Shown here: in pieces, positions 27,881 to 38,991 of the stretch
How positions within the stretch are numbered: the stretch's first letter is position 1
Layout: each line of letters opens with the position of its first letter
Source: Aliirhizobium wenxiniae
GTDB lineage: Bacteria; Pseudomonadota; Alphaproteobacteria; Rhizobiales; Rhizobiaceae
Reading direction: 5' to 3'
NCBI RefSeq assembly: GCF_019511445.1
Contig: NZ_JAEUAN010000010.1
Span: forward strand, 1 to 64,000
Length of the DNA stretch: 64,000 bases
Position numbers and translations under genes: made by a program
The notes under the pieces: model-generated
Database searches by the model: none
Told to the model about the DNA's origin: nothing
Seen by the model: only the letters and a program-made list of their open reading frames with translations

Positions 27881-28764
27881 CGCGTGCTCCTTCCTATAGA
27901 CTGGCTGATGCGGTTGGCCGACAGGACGACGGCAACGACGATCAGGCCGGGCGCGGCGGTCAGCCACCATGCGGTGGCGAGGTAGTTGCGGCCTTCGGCA
28001 ATCAGCAGGCCCCATTCCGGCGTCGGCGGCGGTGCGCCGTAACCGAGGAAGCCGAGGGTGGAGATCTGCAGGATGGCCCAGCCGAACTGCACGGCGGTAT
28101 AGGCGACGACGGAGGTCAGCGAATTGGGCAGGATATGCCGCCACAAAACCTTGCCGAACGTGCCGCCGCTGCCGAAGGCCGCCTCGACGAATTCGGCATT
28201 GCGCACCCGCACGACTTCCGAGCGCATGAGGCGGGCGAAACCGGCAATTGCCGTCGCACCGACGGCGATCGCCGCATTGAGCGTGCCGAAGCCGAGCAGG
28301 ATGATGATGCTGAGCGAAAGCAGCAGCGTCGGGATAGACAGAAGCACATCGACCAGCCGCATCAGGACTTCATCGACGCGTCCACGCACCGAACCGGCGA
28401 CCAGGCCGAGCCCGCTGCCAACGACAAGCCCGACGCCAACGGCTGCAATGGCGCCCGAGAGCGAGTGAACCGCGCCGTAGACAATGCGCGCGAAGAGATC
28501 GCGACCAAGCGAATCCGTGCCGAGAATATGCAGGGCGGACGGTGCCTTGAGCTGGCCGCCGGGCGTACCCTGCAACGGGTCATAGCTGGTAAATACCCAA
28601 GGCACGGTCGCCCAGAGAAGCACGAGCGCCAGCACCAGCCAGGCAAGAGCAAGACCGTAAGGGAAATTGCGCAGGACGCTCAGAACGTCACGGCGATTGC
28701 CGGAGCGGCTCGAGGTTTCGGCGGTCGTCGAGGTGAGATGAATGAAAGTATCGAGGCTGGTCAT
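27877..28764 (-). CDS. ABC transporter permease (DppC-type)
   Basis: A 295-residue permease with an N-terminal soluble stretch and about six membrane helices. LGTDSLGRDLFARIVYG near residue 90 is the DppC-family mark, and the EAA region (FGKVLWRHILPNSLTS) and GYGAPPPTPEWGLLI follow. The start at 28764 overlaps the preceding permease gene by 4 bases, and its own end overlaps the ATPase gene by 4, so all subunits are tightly coupled. Confidence 0.92.
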   Translation of the reverse strand: MTSLDTFIHLTSTTAETSSRSGNRRDVLSVLRNFPYGLALAWLVLALVLLWATVPWVFTSYDPLQGTPGGQLKAPSALHILGTDSLGRDLFARIVYGAVHSLSGAIAAVGVGLVVGSGLGLVAGSVRGRVDEVLMRLVDVLLSIPTLLLSLSIIILLGFGTLNAAIAVGATAIAGFARLMRSEVVRVRNAEFVEAAFGSGGTFGKVLWRHILPNSLTSVVAYTAVQFGWAILQISTLGFLGYGAPPPTPEWGLLIAEGRNYLATAWWLTAAPGLIVVAVVLSANRISQSIGRSTR

Positions 28765-29705
28765 GCTGCAGCTCCATGTCCGGTCCTGAGGCGCGGGTCT
28801 AGCAGCGGATAGGCTAGGTCGACCGCGAGATTGATGGTGACGAAGGCTGCAGCGGAGATGACGACGACCGCCTGAAGCACCGCGAGATCCTGATTGCCGA
28901 CGGCCTTTTCGGTCAGTCCGCCGATACCGTTGAGACCGAAGACGGTTTCGGTAACGACGGCGCCGGCGATCAATTCGCCGAACAGCACGCCGGCGATCGT
29001 CAGTGTCGGGAGGATGGCGTTGCGGGCGACATGCCGCCATAGCAGCCGCGTCTCGCTTGCGCCCTTGGCGCGGGCGACGGCGACGAAAGGACGAGTGCGG
29101 ATTTCATCGATATTGCGGATGAGGATCTGCGCCAGCGGCGCTGCGATCGGAACGGCAAGCGTTGCGACGGGCAGGACGAGGCTTTCCCACGGGCCGGGAT
29201 TGATGACCGAAACCAGACGGAAGCGGAAGGAAAAAATCTGGATCAGCATGATCGCCAGCCAGAAGACCGGGATCGAGATGAACAGCGACGGCAGCGACTG
29301 GATGGCGTTTCTCAGCCACGCGAAAGGCGCCATCGAGGAGAGAAAGGCGATGAAGATGGCAAGCAGGGTTGCGGCCAGAAAGCCGAGGCCGGCAAGCTTC
29401 AGCGTCGGCGGCAGGTTGGTGGCAAGCTGCGCCGAGACCGGAACGCCCGCCTGCAGCGAATAACCGAAATCGCCCTGGAGGAAATTGACGAGTGTGTGCC
29501 CGTATTGCACGACGACGTTGGAATCCACCGCATAGGCTGCGCGGATTTCGGCGACCTGATCGGCACTCAGGCCGAATTCCGGATTGAGGAATTTGATCAG
29601 CACCGCATCGCCGGGCATGGCCTGCAGCAGGATGAAGGACAGCGTGAAGGCGGCCCAGAGAACGAGCAGCGCCTGGCCGATCCGTCCTACGACATATCGC
29701 GTCAT
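28761..29705 (-). CDS. ABC transporter permease (DppB-type)
   Basis: A 314-residue permease with the DppB-type first helix (VVGRIGQALLVLWAAFTLSF), a periplasmic loop with MPGDAV, and the EAA motif LLWRHVARNAILPT. It ends with LDPRLRTG. It is separated from the binding-protein gene by an 81-base gap holding a 10-bp hairpin. Confidence 0.92.
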   Translation of the reverse strand: MTRYVVGRIGQALLVLWAAFTLSFILLQAMPGDAVLIKFLNPEFGLSADQVAEIRAAYAVDSNVVVQYGHTLVNFLQGDFGYSLQAGVPVSAQLATNLPPTLKLAGLGFLAATLLAIFIAFLSSMAPFAWLRNAIQSLPSLFISIPVFWLAIMLIQIFSFRFRLVSVINPGPWESLVLPVATLAVPIAAPLAQILIRNIDEIRTRPFVAVARAKGASETRLLWRHVARNAILPTLTIAGVLFGELIAGAVVTETVFGLNGIGGLTEKAVGNQDLAVLQAVVVISAAAFVTINLAVDLAYPLLDPRLRTGHGAAA

Positions 29706-29726
29706 TTCATATCTCCACGGGGGGGT

Positions 29727-29753
29727 GGATGGCAGCCTTTACAGCTGCCATCC
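29727..29753. terminator. Intercistronic hairpin between binding-protein and permease genes
   Basis: GGATGGCAGC (29727-29736) and GCTGCCATCC (29744-29753) form a 10-bp stem with a 7-base loop, after the binding-protein stop on the minus strand. There is no T-run. It probably protects or partly terminates the binding-protein mRNA. Confidence 0.6.
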
Positions 29754-29786
29754 GTGCGGCTTGGGAGGCCTGTTGGTTATTGGCGC

Positions 29787-31415
29787 TTACTTGTCGAGCC
29801 AGGTGCTGTAGAAGGCCGGACGGCCGACCGCTTCGAAGGCGACACCCTTGACGTAAGGTGCGCCGGCATAGGCCTGCGGCTCCTCGAAGATCGGAACGGC
29901 GTAGGCCTGATCGAGAACGTAGGCCTGCGCATCCGCCACGGCCTTCAGGCGCTTTTCGCGATCCGGCTGCGAGGCGATCTCGTTCAGGATTTCGTTCAGC
30001 TTGTCGTCGGAGAAGGTCTTCACCTTGTCGCTGACGCCGCCCTTCTGCACCAGCACGTTGCGGTTGGTCGGGTAATACTGGCTCTTGATCACGTCCGGAT
30101 CGGCGCGGCCGACCATGGCGACGGCGACCGGCGTTTTCAGCGGATCGAGTTCGTCGACGACCTTGCTGCCGGCGTCACCGGCAAGCACGTTCAGCTTGAC
30201 GCCGAGTTTCGACCACTGCTGTGCGATCAGTTGCAGAACCGCGCGGCTCTGCGGCTGCGGCAGCGATTCATAGGAGGTCAGGACCAGTTTCTGGCCGTCC
30301 TTGGCGCGGATGCCGTCTGCGCCGAGCTTGAAGCCGGCCTCGTCGAGCAGCGCTTCGGCCTTTTCCGGATCGTAGCCGAGCTTGTCTTCCTGCGGCACAT
30401 AGCCGATTGCGCTCGCCGCGATGATCGAAGTCGCCTTCGGATAGTTCTTCGAGAAGATCGTCGAGAGGATCTCGTCGCGGTTGACCGCAAGCGACAGGGC
30501 CTTGCGCACCTTGATATCCGCGACCAGCGGATTATCCGGTCGGAAGACGATCGAGTTGTTCACGCCGCGCGTGCCGGGCGCATAGATGGTAAAACTCTGC
30601 GCCTCGACCTGGCCTTCGTCATAGGCCTGGATCTGGCGAATGAAATCGGCCTGACCGGCGAGAAGGGCGCCGATGCGCACGCTGTCTTCGGCGGTGATGA
30701 TATAGTTGATCTCGTCGAGATAGGCGCGCCCCTGATGTTCGAGCTTCGCCGGTCCCCAGTTATAGTCCTCGCGAACCTTCAGATCGAGCGACTTGCCCAG
30801 CGTCTCGGCATCGACCACGAAGGGGCCGGAACCGATGATCTTCGTTGCATCGCCAAGCTGCTCGAAGGGCAGCGCCAGGGTCGACAGCGAGACGATGCCG
30901 GAGCCGATCACCGACGTGCCCTGCAGGAAGCCGGGAGAGGGCTTCTTGAAGGTGAACTTTACCGTCAGCGGATCGATGACTTCGCTGCGCTCGTAATTGT
31001 TGACCACTTCGGAAACCGGCTGTTTCAACTCCTTGTTGCCGAGGCCGTAGGTGTCGAAGTTCTTCGCGACCGCTGCAGCATCAACCGGCGTGCCATCGGA
31101 GAAGGTGACGCCCGGACGAAGCTTGAACGTGTATTCGGTAGCGTTGTCGTTGACCGTCCATGATTCCGCCAGCCAGGGCTCGATCTCCAGCGTCTTGGGG
31201 TTCTGGTAGGTCAGCTTGTCGGTGATCTGATTGAGAATGCCGCCGTTGGGATAAAAGCCGCCGGCCGGCGGGTAGAGATTGGTGTGCGCCTGCTGCTCGA
31301 GATAGACGAGCGTGCCGCCTTTGACCGGCGCGTCTGCGGCGAGGCTGGCCGTCGCAAGTGTCGTGGCAGTCAGCAATCCGAGGCTGAGAGAAAGAAGTTT
31401 CCGATAGCGCGTCAT
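29787..31415 (-). CDS. ABC transporter substrate-binding protein, KPN_01854 family (SBP_5)
   Basis: A 542-residue periplasmic binding protein with a Sec signal peptide (LLSLSLGLLTATTLATASLAA). The family-5 signature occurs as TFKLRPGVTFSDGTPVDA near residue 100. I match it to the KPN_01854 group (TIGR04028) mainly through the co-located LLM monooxygenase and paired CMD genes. It is the first gene of a seven-gene minus-strand operon. The ligand is unknown; the oxidative enzymes downstream suggest a small organic compound and not a peptide. Confidence 0.88.
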   Translation of the reverse strand: MTRYRKLLSLSLGLLTATTLATASLAADAPVKGGTLVYLEQQAHTNLYPPAGGFYPNGGILNQITDKLTYQNPKTLEIEPWLAESWTVNDNATEYTFKLRPGVTFSDGTPVDAAAVAKNFDTYGLGNKELKQPVSEVVNNYERSEVIDPLTVKFTFKKPSPGFLQGTSVIGSGIVSLSTLALPFEQLGDATKIIGSGPFVVDAETLGKSLDLKVREDYNWGPAKLEHQGRAYLDEINYIITAEDSVRIGALLAGQADFIRQIQAYDEGQVEAQSFTIYAPGTRGVNNSIVFRPDNPLVADIKVRKALSLAVNRDEILSTIFSKNYPKATSIIAASAIGYVPQEDKLGYDPEKAEALLDEAGFKLGADGIRAKDGQKLVLTSYESLPQPQSRAVLQLIAQQWSKLGVKLNVLAGDAGSKVVDELDPLKTPVAVAMVGRADPDVIKSQYYPTNRNVLVQKGGVSDKVKTFSDDKLNEILNEIASQPDREKRLKAVADAQAYVLDQAYAVPIFEEPQAYAGAPYVKGVAFEAVGRPAFYSTWLDK

Positions 31416-31580
31416 GGGTCCGGTCTCGCGGTTGATCGATGACCATGAGCCTATCCACTCCCATCAGATTTCTATGGATTTGCTATTCTATTTTGAAGGC
31501 AAGCGCGGAAGTTTCTTTGCTGTTTGGAGGCCTCTTGGAACAATCGCATTCCGGTCTCGGCGCTACGGCGTTCTGTTCAC

Positions 31581-32297
31581 TCACGCAGATGCCGGACGAA
31601 AATCGGCGGTGACGACGTGGCGATTGCCGGGATAGGTCATGCGCACCCAGGTCACCGCTCCCGATGTATTCCAGGTGCGGCGCTCGATGACGAGGCAGGC
31701 ATCCTTCGGAGTGAGATTGAGGAGTTTGTGTTCCTTGCGGTCAGCGGGCACGGCCTGAATGCGGTGCTGGGCTGTAATCCAGGGAATTTGCGAGGAGAGC
31801 CAGGGGCCGGGGGCAACGAGCAAGAAATCGGCTTCGAGTGCGGCCGGCACGGTGGCAAGATTGATTGCGCGCTCTTCCAGGCAGAAAGGTTGACCTGCGG
31901 CAAGATGCAGGCAGGTGACAAAGAGGATGTCGCCGGGCGAGCCATCCGCAAACCAAGCCAGCTCTTCCCCGATCGCCTTGCGGCGGGTGATCGACAACCG
32001 CTGATAGGAATATTCCAGGTTGAGGGAGCGCACCTCATCGGCGATATCGTGGATCTCCAGCACGGCCGATTGCGCCTTGGGTTGGGAGACGAAACTTCCG
32101 CCCTTCTTGCGGCGCTCGATCAGGCCGGCCTGCGCCAGCTGGCCCATCACCTTGTTCACCGTCATCCGCGAGACGTCGTAATGCGCGGCAAGATCGACCT
32201 CGAAAGGGATCCGGTGACCGGGCGGCCAAGTGCCGGAAACGATCTTTTCCTCGATATCCGCTAGGATCTTGCGGTGAAGGGTCGGGGTCTTGAAAAT
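31581..32297 (-). CDS. hutC: Histidine utilisation repressor HutC (GntR family), apparent ATT start
   Basis: A 238-residue GntR/HutC repressor: N-terminal winged HTH (FEVDLAAHYDVSRMTVNKVM) then a UTRA effector domain that senses urocanate in known HutC proteins. The frame is open up to the hutF stop, but between there and the HTH it has no ATG, GTG or TTG. An ATT at 32295-32297 follows GGAG with a 9-base spacer and gives the family N-terminus (FKTPTLHRKILADIEEKI) and length. The first ATG (32163-32165) would cut the HTH in half. Either ATT is used, as in infC, or the start has been mutated. It follows hutF by 69 bases. Confidence 0.8.
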   Translation of the reverse strand: MFKTPTLHRKILADIEEKIVSGTWPPGHRIPFEVDLAAHYDVSRMTVNKVMGQLAQAGLIERRKKGGSFVSQPKAQSAVLEIHDIADEVRSLNLEYSYQRLSITRRKAIGEELAWFADGSPGDILFVTCLHLAAGQPFCLEERAINLATVPAALEADFLLVAPGPWLSSQIPWITAQHRIQAVPADRKEHKLLNLTPKDACLVIERRTWNTSGAVTWVRMTYPGNRHVVTADFRPASA

Positions 32298-32366
32298 GCT
32301 GGTGGTCTCCGTTCGGGCGCGTGTTGCGGCACGTCTATACTGCTGTCCTGCCCCGTCAATCGTGCT

Positions 32367-33728
32367 TCAGTCGCTGAGCAGGACCTGCATGGTTTCTGCA
32401 AAGCGCTTGCGAATGCGGTCCCGGGCAATGTGTCGGCCGTTCGCCACCTGCTTCTTACCTGCGGCCCAGACACTGTCGACTGTGACATCTGCGCCGAAAA
32501 TCCAGTTATCGAGCAGGTTGTCTTCCGCGAGATAGCAGGCATTGGCGGTATCCAGCGCGACGATATCGGCAGGGGCTCCGGGAGCGAGCCCCGCCTTCGT
32601 GGCAAGAGCCTGCGCGCCGCCCTCGACAGCCGCGTCGAAAAGCCGACGACCGGTTGAACCGTTCGGTGCGGCAATGACGTTGCGGGCGCGATGAGCGAGA
32701 CGTTGCGAATATTCGAGCTGGCGCAATTCGCCCGAAAGAGAAATCAGAACGTTGGAATCCGACCCGACGCCCAAGCGACCGCCCTTCGCAAGGAATGCGG
32801 GCGCGGCAAAGGTGCCGTCGCCGAGATTGGCCTCGGTGATCGGGCAGAGGCCTGCGACCGCGCCGCTTTGCGCCATAGTCGTCACTTCCTGATCCGTCAG
32901 GTGAGTGGCGTGGATCAGGCACCAGCGATCATCGACGGGGGCATGATCCAGCAGCCATTCGATCGGGCGCGCGCCGGACCATGCGATACAGTCCTCAACC
33001 TCTTTGGTTTGTTCGGCAACATGGATATGCACGGGGCCGCCTTCGGCCAGCGGCAGAATGGCGGTCAATTCGTCGGGCGTAACCGCACGCAGGCTGTGCG
33101 GCGCTATGCCGAGCTGCATGCCGGGAAGCGAGGCCTGCATCTTTCGGCAAGCGTCCATCAGCCGGCCAAAGCTTTCGATCGAATTGATGAAACGGCGCTG
33201 GCCCTCGATCGGAGCCTGTCCGCCAAAGCCGGAATGGGCATAAAAGACCGGCAGCAAGGTCAGGCCGATACCCGTCTCGGCGCTCGCCGCAGCAATGCAC
33301 TCGGCATGTTCGGCGATATTGGCATAACGCGAGCCGTCGCGGTCGTGATGCAGATAGTGGAACTCACCGACGCGGCAGAAACCGGCTTCGAGCATTTCCA
33401 TATAGAGCTGCGCCGCCACCGCCTCGATCTGTTCCGGCGTCATCTGCAGGGCGAAACGATACATCAGGACACGCCAGCTCCAGAAACTGTCGTCGCTCGG
33501 TCCGCGAAGTTCGGCCAAGCCGGACATGGCCCGCTGGAACGCGTGGCTGTGAAGATTGCTCATGGCGGGGACGAGAACCGAATGGCGCTCGTCGGCTGCC
33601 TCGGCTTCAACGCCGATGTCGATGTTCGAGATAAGCCCGCCCGTGATCGAGATACGCACATTGGAAGCCCATCCCTGCGGCAGGAGTGTCGAGCCTGCAT
33701 GAAGCGTCGAAGCAGCCGAATTGGTCAT
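32367..33728 (-). CDS. hutF: Formimidoylglutamate deiminase HutF
   Basis: A 453-residue amidohydrolase of the HutF group. The metal-binding HxH is in SNLHSHAFQRAMSG (His60, His62); further ligands appear in HIHVAEQ, LIHATHLTD and GVGSDSNV. It converts N-formimidoyl-glutamate to N-formyl-glutamate plus ammonia, the fourth step of the formylglutamate route of histidine breakdown. ATG 33728 is chosen by the family N-terminus; the 38 codons before it cover the operator region. It is divergent from hutI. Confidence 0.9.
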   Translation of the reverse strand: MTNSAASTLHAGSTLLPQGWASNVRISITGGLISNIDIGVEAEAADERHSVLVPAMSNLHSHAFQRAMSGLAELRGPSDDSFWSWRVLMYRFALQMTPEQIEAVAAQLYMEMLEAGFCRVGEFHYLHHDRDGSRYANIAEHAECIAAASAETGIGLTLLPVFYAHSGFGGQAPIEGQRRFINSIESFGRLMDACRKMQASLPGMQLGIAPHSLRAVTPDELTAILPLAEGGPVHIHVAEQTKEVEDCIAWSGARPIEWLLDHAPVDDRWCLIHATHLTDQEVTTMAQSGAVAGLCPITEANLGDGTFAAPAFLAKGGRLGVGSDSNVLISLSGELRQLEYSQRLAHRARNVIAAPNGSTGRRLFDAAVEGGAQALATKAGLAPGAPADIVALDTANACYLAEDNLLDNWIFGADVTVDSVWAAGKKQVANGRHIARDRIRKRFAETMQVLLSD

Positions 33729-33789
33729 GATTGCCGGTCCGTCGTTGGGTTGTCTGATCACGGGTGTATCGTCGGGTGAAAGAACGTAC

Positions 33790-33818
33790 TTGCCAAGATG
33801 GTTATTATGTATATACAT
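33790..33818 (+). promoter_or_regulatory. hutI promoter with overlapping HutC operator
   Basis: ATGTATATACAT (33807-33818) is a perfect 12-bp palindrome containing TGTATATACA, the core of HutC-type GntR operators. A -35-like TTGCCA (33790-33795) and a -10-like TATACA (33812-33817) are 16 bases apart, so bound repressor would cover -10. The site sits between hutF and hutI and could control both directions. Confidence 0.7.
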
Positions 33819-33845
33819 GTTTGGCCATAATGAAAGGCGCAATCA

Positions 33846-35135
33846 ATGTGCGGGAACGAAAACTTGGGCAGTGTTTCTTCCAGTCATGCCGGGCCTAATG
33901 CGGGCATTAGGGTGTGGATAAATGCGCATCTGGCGACCCTTGCCGAGGGCGCGAAGGGGCTTGGTGCCATCGAGAATGGTGCTGTCGCGGCCAAGGATGG
34001 ACGGATCGTCTTTGTCGGCGCTGAGGCCGATCTCCCTGCCAATTTGAAGGATGCTGCCTCGATCATCGATTGCCAGGGGCGCTGGATTACGCCGGGCCTG
34101 ATCGATTGCCATACGCATATCGTCTTCGGCGGTGATCGCGCGATGGAATTCGAGATGCGGCTGGAAGGCGCGACCTATGAGGAAGTGGCGCGCGCCGGTG
34201 GCGGCATCGTTTCCTCCGTCAAGGCAACCAATGCGCTTTCCGTCGAAGGCTTGGTCGAGGCGGCGTTGCCGCGCGTCGATACGCTGCTTGCCGAAGGTGT
34301 CTCGACGCTCGAGATCAAGTCCGGTTACGGGCTTTCGATCGAAGGCGAACTCAATATGCTGCGCGCCGCGCGCGCTCTGGAAAAGGTTCGCCCCGTTCGC
34401 GTCGTGACATCCTATCTAGCGGCCCACGCAACGCCGGTCGAATACAAGGGCCGCAACGGCGACTACATTACCGATATCGTGCTGCCGGGCATGGACAAGG
34501 CACATGCCGAAGGCCTGATCGATGCCGTCGATGGATTTTGCGAAGGCATTGCCTTTTCCGTCGAGGAGATGGCTCGTGTCTTCGATCACGCCAAGGCGCT
34601 CGGCATTCCGGTAAAGCTGCATGCCGAACAATTGTCGAACCTCGGCGGGGCAAAAATGGCGGCGTCCTATGGCGCGCTGTCTGCCGATCATCTGGAACAT
34701 CTCGATGCCGAGGGTGCTGCCGCGATGGCAGAGGCGGGTACGGTGGCCGTCATTCTGCCCGGTGCCTTCTACGCCATCAATGAAACCCAAAAGCCGCCGA
34801 TCCAGGTGCTGCGCGATGCCGGTGTGAACATTGCGATCGCCACCGACTGCAATCCCGGCACCTCTCCGCTGACCTCACTGCTTCTGACGATGAACATGTC
34901 GGCAACGCTGTTCCGCCTGACGGTGGATGAGTGCATTGCCGGCGCGACCCGCGAGGCGGCGCGGGCTCTCGGCCTGCTCGACGAAACCGGTACGCTGGAG
35001 GTCGGCAAGTCCGCCGATCTCGCCATCTGGAACATCCAGCGCCCTGCGGAGCTCGTCTATCGCATCGGCTTCAATCCGCTCCATTCCCGCATCTTCAAAG
35101 GCCAGACCATCAAAGGCCAGCAGGTATCCACATGA
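33846..35135 (+). CDS. hutI: Imidazolonepropionase HutI
   Basis: A 429-residue amidohydrolase that opens 4-imidazolone-5-propionate to N-formimidoyl-glutamate, step three of histidine degradation. The metal motif is [12 protein letters not shown] (His89, His91), with [18 protein letters not shown] and ATDCNPG as further ligand regions. The N-terminus is about 20 residues longer than usual, so an internal start is possible, but ATG 33846 has AAAGG upstream. Its stop overlaps hutH by 4 bases (ATGA). Confidence 0.93.
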   Translation: MCGNENLGSVSSSHAGPNAGIRVWINAHLATLAEGAKGLGAIENGAVAAKDGRIVFVGAEADLPANLKDAASIIDCQGRWITPGLIDCHTHIVFGGDRAMEFEMRLEGATYEEVARAGGGIVSSVKATNALSVEGLVEAALPRVDTLLAEGVSTLEIKSGYGLSIEGELNMLRAARALEKVRPVRVVTSYLAAHATPVEYKGRNGDYITDIVLPGMDKAHAEGLIDAVDGFCEGIAFSVEEMARVFDHAKALGIPVKLHAEQLSNLGGAKMAASYGALSADHLEHLDAEGAAAMAEAGTVAVILPGAFYAINETQKPPIQVLRDAGVNIAIATDCNPGTSPLTSLLLTMNMSATLFRLTVDECIAGATREAARALGLLDETGTLEVGKSADLAIWNIQRPAELVYRIGFNPLHSRIFKGQTIKGQQVST

Positions 35136-36667
35136 CGATCACGCTTCATCCGGGCAGCGTCCCGCTTGCCGATCTCGCAAACATCTATTGGAATAACGAG
35201 CCGGCCGTCCTTGATCACTCCTTCGATGCGGGCATCGAGAAGGGTGCCCGTCGCATCGCCGAGATCGCCGCCGGCAATGCGCCCGTCTATGGCATCAATA
35301 CCGGTTTCGGCAAGCTCGCCTCGATCAAGATTGACAGTGCCGATCTTGCGACCCTGCAGCGCAATCTCATTCTGTCGCATTGCTGCGGCATCGGCGCTCC
35401 CCTGCCGGAAAACGTCGTGCGGCTGATCATGGCGCTGAAGCTGATTTCGCTTGGTCGCGGCGCCTCGGGCGTACGGCTGGATCTGGTGCGGCTGATCGAG
35501 GGAATGCTGGCAAAGGGAGTCATCCCGGTCATCCCCGAAAAGGGCTCGGTCGGCGCGTCGGGCGATCTTGCACCGCTTGCCCATATGGCAGCCTCGATGA
35601 TGGGCGAGGGCGAAGCCCTTTTCGAAGGTAGGCGGATGGCGTCTGCCGATGCCCTTGCAAAGGCCGGCCTGACACCGGTCGTGCTTGCGGCCAAGGAAGG
35701 GTTGGCGCTGATCAACGGAACCCAGACCTCGACCGCGCTGGCGCTTGCCGGCCTGTTTCGGGCCCATCGCGCCGCACAGACTGCACTGGTGACCGGCGCA
35801 TTGTCCACCGATGCGGCCATGGGGTCTTCCGCCCCGTTCCATCCGGACATCCACACGCTGCGCGGCCACAAGGGGCAGATCGACGCCGGTGCCGCATTGC
35901 GCCAGCTTCTGACCGGCTCCGAAATCCGCGAAAGCCATATTGAGGGCGACGAGCGTGTGCAGGATCCCTATTGCATCCGCTGCCAGCCGCAGGTGGATGG
36001 CGCCTGCCTCGACCTGTTGCGTCAGGTTGCCCGCACGCTGGAAATCGAAGCCAATGCGGTGACCGACAATCCGCTGGTTCTTTCCGATAACGAAGTCGTT
36101 TCGGGCGGCAATTTCCACGCCGAACCGGTCGCCTTTGCCGCCGACCAGACGGCGCTTGCCATCTGCGAGATCGGTGCGATTGCCCAGCGCCGTATCGCGC
36201 TTCTGGTCGATCCCGCCCTGTCCTACGGCCTGCCGGCGTTTCTCTCGAAAAAGCCGGGCCTGAATTCCGGTCTGATGATCGCCGAAGTCACCTCTGCTGC
36301 TTTGATGAGCGAAAACAAGCAGATGTCGCATCCGGCCTCGGTGGATTCGACGCCGACTTCCGCCAACCAGGAAGATCATGTGTCCATGGCCTGCCATGGA
36401 GCACGCCGCCTGCTGGCGATGACGGAAAACCTGTTCGGCATTCTCGGCATCGAGGCGCTTGCCGCGGTTCAGGGCGTCGAGCTGCGCGGTCCGCTGAAGA
36501 CCAGCCCGGAGCTGCAGAAGGCGGCCGGCGTGCTGCGCTCTGCCGTGCCGTCGCTCGAAGACGATCGCTATATGGCGCCGGATCTTGCTGCCGCGAGTGC
36601 GCTCGTCGCAACCGGCGCGCTTGCCTCCGCCATCTCTGCCGGCATCCTGCCGGTGCTCGACATCTGA
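35132..36667 (+). CDS. hutH: Histidine ammonia-lyase HutH
   Basis: A 511-residue lyase, the standard length. The Ala142-Ser143-Gly144 triad in [15 protein letters not shown] cyclises to the MIO electrophile, and the active-site Tyr is in VYGINTGFG. It deaminates histidine to trans-urocanate, step one of the pathway. ATG 35132 overlaps the hutI stop; the longer open frame upstream only shadows hutI. hutU follows after 28 bases. Confidence 0.96.
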   Translation: MTITLHPGSVPLADLANIYWNNEPAVLDHSFDAGIEKGARRIAEIAAGNAPVYGINTGFGKLASIKIDSADLATLQRNLILSHCCGIGAPLPENVVRLIMALKLISLGRGASGVRLDLVRLIEGMLAKGVIPVIPEKGSVGASGDLAPLAHMAASMMGEGEALFEGRRMASADALAKAGLTPVVLAAKEGLALINGTQTSTALALAGLFRAHRAAQTALVTGALSTDAAMGSSAPFHPDIHTLRGHKGQIDAGAALRQLLTGSEIRESHIEGDERVQDPYCIRCQPQVDGACLDLLRQVARTLEIEANAVTDNPLVLSDNEVVSGGNFHAEPVAFAADQTALAICEIGAIAQRRIALLVDPALSYGLPAFLSKKPGLNSGLMIAEVTSAALMSENKQMSHPASVDSTPTSANQEDHVSMACHGARRLLAMTENLFGILGIEALAAVQGVELRGPLKTSPELQKAAGVLRSAVPSLEDDRYMAPDLAAASALVATGALASAISAGILPVLDI

Positions 36668-36695
36668 TTGCAAAAGAACAACGGGAACAGAAGTC

Positions 36696-38381
<1,686 letters not shown>

Positions 38382-38385
38382 GCCG

Positions 38386-38958
38386 ATGCGCATTCTTCGT
38401 GCAGGCGACCACAAACGCATGCCGTGGAAGAACGGCAAGGGAGAGACGGTCGAGATCGCCGTCTTTCCCGAAGGTTCAAGTGTCGACACGTTCGACTGGC
38501 GCATCAGCATGGCGCCGGTCGTATCGGATGGCCCGTTCTCCATTTTCCCGGGCATCGACCGGACGCTGAGCATTCTGACCGGGGATGGCATGATGCTTTC
38601 GGTTGAAGGCATGGCGCCGACGGTACTCGGCCGTAAATCAGCACCGTTTTCGTTCGCGGGTGACGCAAAGACCGAAGCGGCGCTTCGGGCAGGGCCGATT
38701 ACCGATCTGAATGTTATGACACGGCGCGGGCGCTTTTCGCATCGAGTGATGCGGGCAAAGCGGGGCGGCGAGATAGGGTTTTCTGCCGAGGCGACGCTTG
38801 TGATCCTCGTCGTAACGGGGAAAGCGCAGATGTCACAGGTCGAGCTTGATCCGCTCGACGCCGTGATCCTAGATCATCCGGCAGATAGCCGTGGCTTGAA
38901 GCTTGAGACCCAAGAGCCTTGTTGCGTCATCGAGATCTTCGCATCCGCGAGCGGCTGA
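38386..38958 (+). CDS. hutD: HutD family protein
   Basis: A 190-residue cupin-like HutD protein starting 4 bases after hutU. MPWKNGKGETVEIAVFP near the N-terminus and FDWRISMAPV are the family marks. HutD is found in hut operons and is thought to limit pathway flux, possibly by binding a product such as formylglutamate; it is not a catabolic enzyme. The stop lies in a weak hairpin (38945-38974) before the convergent diflavin reductase gene. Confidence 0.9.
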   Translation: MRILRAGDHKRMPWKNGKGETVEIAVFPEGSSVDTFDWRISMAPVVSDGPFSIFPGIDRTLSILTGDGMMLSVEGMAPTVLGRKSAPFSFAGDAKTEAALRAGPITDLNVMTRRGRFSHRVMRAKRGGEIGFSAEATLVILVVTGKAQMSQVELDPLDAVILDHPADSRGLKLETQEPCCVIEIFASASG

Positions 38959-38974
38959 CCTGTCAGGCTCGCGG
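38945..38974. terminator. Weak hairpin between hutD and the convergent diflavin reductase gene
   Basis: CCGCGAGC (38945-38952) and GCTCGCGG (38967-38974) form an 8-bp stem spanning the hutD stop. There is no T-run. It is the only structure seen in the 33-base gap between the convergent operons. Confidence 0.35.
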
Positions 38975-38991
38975 CAGCGCTTGTCGGCTTG

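Noticed and set aside
26228..28144. Longer 638-codon version of the fused ATPase
   Set aside because: The first 88 codons lie inside the permease gene and have no ATPase similarity; the ATG at 27880 with a 4-base overlap is the natural start.
32035..32229. Short minus-strand frame overlapping hutC with an ATG
   Set aside because: It is in a different frame from the HutC homology and gives an arginine-rich nonsense product; the hutC frame itself needs no frameshift.
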